Below are positions 59,614 to 64,000 of a stretch of DNA of 64,000 nucleotides, in pieces. Below the pieces are notes generated by a model. The model was not told the DNA's origin. It ran no database searches and saw only the letters and a program-made list of their open reading frames with translations. Numbering within the stretch: the stretch's first letter is position 1; every line of letters starts with the position of its first letter. The translations under genes and the position numbers were made by a program. The stretch is from Gammaproteobacteria bacterium (GTDB lineage: Bacteria > Pseudomonadota > Gammaproteobacteria > Burkholderiales > Rhodocyclaceae): contig JARFTZ010000048.1 in NCBI GenBank assembly GCA_029289235.1, forward strand, positions 124,001-188,000, written 5' to 3'.

Positions 59614-61305
59614 ATGACATCGCGTTTCCGGTTTTTGCCCCGCCTCGCGGGCGCGTTGCTGCTGGCGCTGGCGGTTTCCGCCTCCCGCGCCGAGATCGTG
59701 CTGCACGCGCCCGAACCGATCACCGCGCTGCTAACCCCCTACCTCCCCGAGCAGGCGATTTCACCGCGTCGCCTGCAGACGATGCTCGAAGAAATACTGG
59801 CGACCGAGGGGTATTTCTCTCCCGCGATCAAAACGCGCGAAGAAGGCGAAACGCTGCGCGTCGATATCGAACCCGGCCCGCGTACCCGCATCACCGACGT
59901 CGACCTGACGATCGACGGCCCTGTCGCCGAATCGGTCAAAACCCAATTGCAAGCCGGCTGGCGCCTGCCCGCCGGCGAGCCGTTCCGCCAGCAGGACTGG
60001 AGCACCGCCAAGCAGCAGATCCTCGGCGAACTTCTCGCCAGCGACCACGCCGACGCACAATTGATCGACAGCGAGGCGCGGATCGACAGCGAAACCCGCC
60101 AGGCCAGCCTGCGCGCGCATTACGACGCCGGCCCGCGTTACCGCTTCGGCACCTTGCGTGTCGATGGACTGCACCGCCATTCGCCCGAACTGGTCGCCCG
60201 CTACAACCGCGCCGCAAAGGCGGGCGACCGCTACAGTGAAGCGCGACTCGGCGAACTGCAGCGCACGCTGCAGGCAACCCCCTACTTCTCCTCGGTGCGC
60301 GTAACGATCGATCGGGAGAACGCCGCCGCCGACGAGGACGGCCGAACCGCGCCCGTCCTCGTCACGGTGCGCGAACGCCCCGCCCATCGGTTCGGCATCG
60401 GCGCCGGCGTCAGCACCAACACCGGCGCGCGGGTCGAAGCGACCTACCATACGCCCGACCTGTTCGGCCAGTCCTGGGCGCTCGACGGCGGCCTGCGCAT
60501 CGAACAGAAGAAACAGACCGCCTACGCCGATGTATTCCTGCCCCCGGATGAAAAAAACCGGCGGCACGGGTTCGGTGCGCTGGCCGAGACCTCGGACATC
60601 GAGGGGCTGAAAACGCGCCGCCACGCCTTCGGCGTGCAAACCGTCCAGCCGCGCGGCAGCGTCGAACAACGCCTCTCGCTGAACTGGCAGGAAGAACGGC
60701 GCACCCCCGACGGCGCGGCGCAGAGCACCAACCAGGCGCTGGTACCCGACGCCATGTGGACCTGGCGCAACATCGACGACCCCCTCGATCCGCGCCGTGG
60801 AACCGTGCTGCAGGCGAGCATCGGCGGCGCGGCGAAAGCGCTGCTCTCCGATCAGGACTTCCTGCGCCTGCACGGCCGCTGGTTGCAGTACCTGCCGCTC
60901 GGGCAGCGCGACACGCTCGCCCTGCGCGTCGAAATCGGCGCAACCCTGGCTGACTCCCGGCAAGGCATTCCACAGGACTACCTGTTCCGCGCCGGCGGCG
61001 CCGGCTCGGTGCGCGGCTACACGTATCAGAGCCTGGGCGTCAAGGAAGGCTCGGCCACCGTCGGCGGCCGCTACCTCGGCATCGCCAGCATCGAGGCCAC
61101 GCACTGGTTCACCCCCGAGTGGGGTGCGGCGGCGTTCATCGATGCCGGCGACGCGGCCGACACGGCCGGCGACCTGAACCTCGCCGTCGGCTACGGCCTC
61201 GGCGTTCGCTGGCGCAGCCCCGCCGGCCCGATCGGCGCCGACCTCGCCTACGGCCAGCGCACCGGCGAGCTGCACATCCACTTCGCGCTGGCGATTCCGT
61301 TCTAG
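59614..61305 (+). CDS. tamA: Translocation and assembly module outer-membrane protein TamA
   Basis: 563 residues with a signal peptide ([17 protein letters not shown]), POTRA domains ([20 protein letters not shown], then [20 protein letters not shown]) and an Omp85-type C-terminal barrel with [19 protein letters not shown] (the VRGY motif) and a terminal Phe. TamA acts with TamB, in the next gene just two bases on, in export of some outer-membrane proteins and lipids. Confidence 0.95.
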   Translation: MTSRFRFLPRLAGALLLALAVSASRAEIVLHAPEPITALLTPYLPEQAISPRRLQTMLEEILATEGYFSPAIKTREEGETLRVDIEPGPRTRITDVDLTIDGPVAESVKTQLQAGWRLPAGEPFRQQDWSTAKQQILGELLASDHADAQLIDSEARIDSETRQASLRAHYDAGPRYRFGTLRVDGLHRHSPELVARYNRAAKAGDRYSEARLGELQRTLQATPYFSSVRVTIDRENAAADEDGRTAPVLVTVRERPAHRFGIGAGVSTNTGARVEATYHTPDLFGQSWALDGGLRIEQKKQTAYADVFLPPDEKNRRHGFGALAETSDIEGLKTRRHAFGVQTVQPRGSVEQRLSLNWQEERRTPDGAAQSTNQALVPDAMWTWRNIDDPLDPRRGTVLQASIGGAAKALLSDQDFLRLHGRWLQYLPLGQRDTLALRVEIGATLADSRQGIPQDYLFRAGGAGSVRGYTYQSLGVKEGSATVGGRYLGIASIEATHWFTPEWGAAAFIDAGDAADTAGDLNLAVGYGLGVRWRSPAGPIGADLAYGQRTGELHIHFALAIPF

Positions 61306-61307
61306 CC

Positions 61308-64000
61308 ATGACCGCCCGCCGCCTGCTCGCCGCCTTCGCCCTGATTCTGGCCACCCTGTGCACCGGAACAGCCTGGCTGCTGACGACGGAAGGTGGCCTG
61401 CGCGCCGCCGTCCGGTTGGCCGGCATGGTTGTCGGCGACCGCTTGCACGTCGCTTCCCCGCAAGGTCGCCTGCTTGGCCCCCTGAAAATCGGCGAAGTGC
61501 GCTGGACCGATCCGGAGCTGCAACTCTCCGCCAGCCGCGTCGAACTCGACTGGTCGCCGGCAGCGCTGCTCTCGCGCCGGCTGCACATCGCCGCACTGCG
61601 TATCGACGCACTGCAAATCAAGCCGGCACCATCAGAGGCGCCCGCCGCGTTGCCGAGCGACCTGACGCTGCCGCTGGCAATCAACGCCAAGCACGTCGGA
61701 ATAGCCGAGCTGCGTTGGGACGACAGCCTCAGCGTCACCGACATTTCGGCCGGGTTGTCCAGCGATGGCCGCCGGCATCGCCTCACCGACGTCTCCGCGC
61801 GCATCGCCGACACCGCTCTGTCGGGCAGTCTCGAGCTCGACGGTGCAACGCCCTTTCCCGTCGCGGCGCAGGCCCGGGCGCACGGCCTCGTCGCCGAACA
61901 CTCCCTCGCCGTGACGCTCGATGCGCAAGGCTCGCTCGAACGCCTGACCGTCTCCGTTTCCGCGCAAGAGGGCATCGCCGGCGAGGCAAACGCGGTGATC
62001 GCCCCCTTTGCCGCCACGCCGCTCGTCGCAGCCCGCGTCGCCCTGCGCGACATCGACCCCGCCGCGTGGCAGACCGATGCACCGCACGCCCGGCTGGCCG
62101 TCAATGCCGAACTGTCACGGACGAACGACGCGCTGACCGGCGACATTGCCGTTGCCAACAGCACCCCCGGCCCGATCGACAAGAACAAACTCCCGCTGGA
62201 GACTGCCCGCTTTCGCCTCGTTCCCGAAAACAACGATCTGCGCATCGACGCCATTGCGCTGACGCTCCCCGGCGGCGGGAGTTTGCACGGCAGCGGCCGC
62301 TTCGCCCAGGAAACGCTGACGCTCGACCTCGACGCTCGCCGGCTCGACGCCGCACGCATGGCCTCCACCCTCGCCGCCACACGACTCGACGGGCCACTCA
62401 AGCTCTCCCTCGGCGCGGAGCGGCAACGCGGCGAACTCTCCTTGCACGACACGCGTTTCAGCCTCAGGGCGCAAGTCGAACACGCCGGTGGCATGCTGAC
62501 CTTTGACCGCATCAACCTCGCCTCAGGCGACGCGCGCCTGCGCGCCACCGGCACGTTCGGCCTGCAACGGGAACGCTCATTCTCCGTCCGCGGCGAACTG
62601 CGCCAGTTCGATCCGTCCCGATTCATCGACGTACCGCAGGCGCAGGACACACTGAAATCTTCGTCACCCCGGCGAAGGCCGGGGTCCAGTTTGTTGAGTT
62701 CTCTGGATTCCGGCCTTCGCCGGAATGACGAATCTTCAATAAATCAGCGCACCCCGAAAGAAACAACACGGATCAACGCCCGCTTCGACGCCGAGGGACG
62801 ACTGGCCCCCGCCCCCATGATCGACGGACATTTCGAACTCAAGGAAAGCCGCTTCGCCGGCCAGCCGCTCGCCGGCAGCGGTCGCCTGACGCTCGCCTGG
62901 CCGAACGTCTCGCTTCTCGACCTAACCATCACCGCCGGCGAGAACCACCTCACCGCAAAAGGCAGCTTCGGCCGGCCGCAAGACCGCCTCACCCTGCGCA
63001 TCGACGCCCCGCGCCTGGCGCCGTTCGGGATCGACGGCAGCCTCAGCGGAAAGATCGACCTCGGCGGAACGCCCGAGCAGCCGACGCTGGCGCTCGACCT
63101 CGCCGCACCTCGCCTTGGTCACCCCGCACTGGGCCGCATCGACAACCTATCGGTGCAGGCCCGTCTGAGCGAAGCACCCGAAGCACCACTTGCCCTGAAC
63201 CTGACCGCAAGCCGCTTCGGCAACCCGACCCTGCCCGCCCCGGCCACCGGTCTGCGCGCCAGACTCGACGGAAGCCGGCAAGATCATCGCCTGGAATTCA
63301 ACGCCAGGCTCGGCGACCGGACCTTGCAGCTGGCGGCCACCGGCGGCCTGGCCGCCGACCGGCACTGGCGCGGCACCTTGCGCGAACTGCGCGTCGACAT
63401 CACCGACGGCCCACGCCTCGCGCTGAGCGAACCGACGCCGCTCGACGCCGGCGCCAGCGGCTGGTCCGTCGGCCCGGCGCGCCTGACCGGCAACGCCCCG
63501 GACTGGCAGGCGGAACTGCGCGCCAGCACCGACATCCGCCGGCTGCGCGCCGACCTCACGGGAAGCGGCACCTACATCGGCCGCTTCGGCGGCAGTCTCG
63601 ACGCCGGCATGGACGGCCCGTGGGCGCTCGCTCCCAGCGCGCCCTGGCTCGGCGAACTGCGCCTCGAAACGGACGACCTCGCCTGGCTGGGCGGCCTCCT
63701 CGGCGACGGCTGGCGCACCGGCGGCCGCTTCACGGGCACCCTGGCGCTGGCGGGAACCCCGGCACACCCGGAGGCCAGCGGCCGCTTCCAGGGCGACCGT
63801 CTGCTCGTACGCCAGTCCGAACAGGGCCTGCATCTGCGCGATGGCGAACTCGCCGCGACACTCGACGCCAACCGCCTGCGCATCGAAAAACTCTCCTTCG
63901 CCAGCGAACTGAGCGCGCCGCCTCGACCGCTGCGTGTGGCATTGGGTGACGAAGCACAGCGTTTCGAAACACCCGGCCGGCTCGCCATTTCAGGCGACCT
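61308..64000 (+). CDS. tamB: TamB (YtfN-like) translocation protein, 5' part, with in-frame repeat insertion
   Basis: 897 codons are visible from ATG 61308, open to the window end. It has an N-terminal signal/anchor helix (LAAFALILATLCTGTAWLL) and long repetitive beta-strand segments typical of TamB/AsmA-like bridge proteins that carry lipid across the periplasm (e.g. VHVASPQGRLLGPLKIGEVR type strands). Codons about 62652-62750 are a palindromic repeat read in frame, giving a Ser/Arg-rich segment (SSPRRRPGSSLLSSLDSG, then LRRNDESSINQ) that is unlike the rest. The frame continues intact after it. The full protein is probably over 1100 residues. Confidence 0.9.
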   Translation, partial: MTARRLLAAFALILATLCTGTAWLLTTEGGLRAAVRLAGMVVGDRLHVASPQGRLLGPLKIGEVRWTDPELQLSASRVELDWSPAALLSRRLHIAALRIDALQIKPAPSEAPAALPSDLTLPLAINAKHVGIAELRWDDSLSVTDISAGLSSDGRRHRLTDVSARIADTALSGSLELDGATPFPVAAQARAHGLVAEHSLAVTLDAQGSLERLTVSVSAQEGIAGEANAVIAPFAATPLVAARVALRDIDPAAWQTDAPHARLAVNAELSRTNDALTGDIAVANSTPGPIDKNKLPLETARFRLVPENNDLRIDAIALTLPGGGSLHGSGRFAQETLTLDLDARRLDAARMASTLAATRLDGPLKLSLGAERQRGELSLHDTRFSLRAQVEHAGGMLTFDRINLASGDARLRATGTFGLQRERSFSVRGELRQFDPSRFIDVPQAQDTLKSSSPRRRPGSSLLSSLDSGLRRNDESSINQRTPKETTRINARFDAEGRLAPAPMIDGHFELKESRFAGQPLAGSGRLTLAWPNVSLLDLTITAGENHLTAKGSFGRPQDRLTLRIDAPRLAPFGIDGSLSGKIDLGGTPEQPTLALDLAAPRLGHPALGRIDNLSVQARLSEAPEAPLALNLTASRFGNPTLPAPATGLRARLDGSRQDHRLEFNARLGDRTLQLAATGGLAADRHWRGTLRELRVDITDGPRLALSEPTPLDAGASGWSVGPARLTGNAPDWQAELRASTDIRRLRADLTGSGTYIGRFGGSLDAGMDGPWALAPSAPWLGELRLETDDLAWLGGLLGDGWRTGGRFTGTLALAGTPAHPEASGRFQGDRLLVRQSEQGLHLRDGELAATLDANRLRIEKLSFASELSAPPRPLRVALGDEAQRFETPGRLAISGD
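62662..62730. repeat. Palindromic repeat copy 7, inside tamB
   Basis: 69 bases with the same arms as copies 4-6 and the same AATCTTCAATAAATCAGC tail. Flank to flank (about 62652-62750) it is close to 99 bases, a multiple of three, so tamB stays open. Confidence 0.92.

Noticed and set aside
59761-61611. 616-codon minus-strand frame over tamA
   Set aside because: Antisense shadow of the Omp85-type gene; no signal or domain.

Overview
The window is a GC-rich, densely packed chromosomal segment. Its gene content (6S RNA behind zapA, a DsbD/CutA pair, TamA/TamB, anaerobic-type cobalamin synthesis, a TRAP uptake locus and an aryl-polyene-type cluster) suggests a betaproteobacterium, most likely near Rhodocyclaceae/Azonexaceae. 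This placement is inferred from gene content alone. No tRNA, rRNA, CRISPR array, transposase or phage gene was seen.

Layout. 1-4.8 kb is housekeeping: the cutA end, dsbD, a small TIGR02647-like protein, selO, a 6S RNA candidate, zapA and a ZapB-like gene. 4.9-10.8 kb is a first B12 operon behind a cobalamin riboswitch: btuB, btuC, btuD, cobO and cobB, for uptake, adenosylation and a,c-diamidation. A TDT/TehA-type transporter follows.

11.8-33.6 kb is one long leftward operon of the aryl-polyene (APE) type. From its promoter end it runs: chain-length-factor-like protein, acyltransferase, two ACPs, membrane protein, ligase-dehydratase fusion, glycosyltransferase-acyltransferase fusion, ammonia-lyase, thioesterase, LolA-like protein, MMPL exporter, DUF3261 lipoprotein, ketosynthase, dehydratase, ketoreductase and ketosynthase. 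This matches the order I recall for canonical APE clusters. It then continues into an extra tail: a fourth ketosynthase, two small exported proteins, a GT1-type glycosyltransferase, a fused alpha/beta-hydrolase-radical SAM/SPASM protein and a methyltransferase. The tail is the best candidate here for undescribed chemistry: a glycosylated, methylated or radical-modified polyene.

33.8-38.1 kb holds nfeD-slipin, argG and a DUF599 membrane protein. 48.5-38.2 kb (leftward) is a second cobalamin-riboswitch operon: cbiQ, cbiO, cbiF, cbiC, cbiD, cbiET, cbiL, a helix-hairpin-helix gene, a split cbiG, cbiH and the uroporphyrinogen methyltransferase. The two riboswitch operons together supply most of the pathway. 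CbiM/CbiN, a cobaltochelatase and precorrin-6A reductase are not in the window.

49.9-59.1 kb is a catabolic locus: a DctPQM TRAP transporter, an AT-rich zinc dehydrogenase that looks foreign, a xylose-isomerase-like protein and a DhaK-DhaL kinase. It is faced by a divergent PrpR_N-type sigma-54 activator. A textbook -24/-12 promoter lies upstream of dctP with palindromic activator-type sites behind it. The enzyme set fits a short polyol or ketose, possibly a C4 sugar. 59.2-64 kb holds a YbjQ-like gene, tamA and tamB (cut by the window end).

Seven copies of a palindromic repeat of about 50-100 bp are scattered through the right two thirds of the window. One is read through in frame inside tamB, and another sits inside the arms of a second repeat type.
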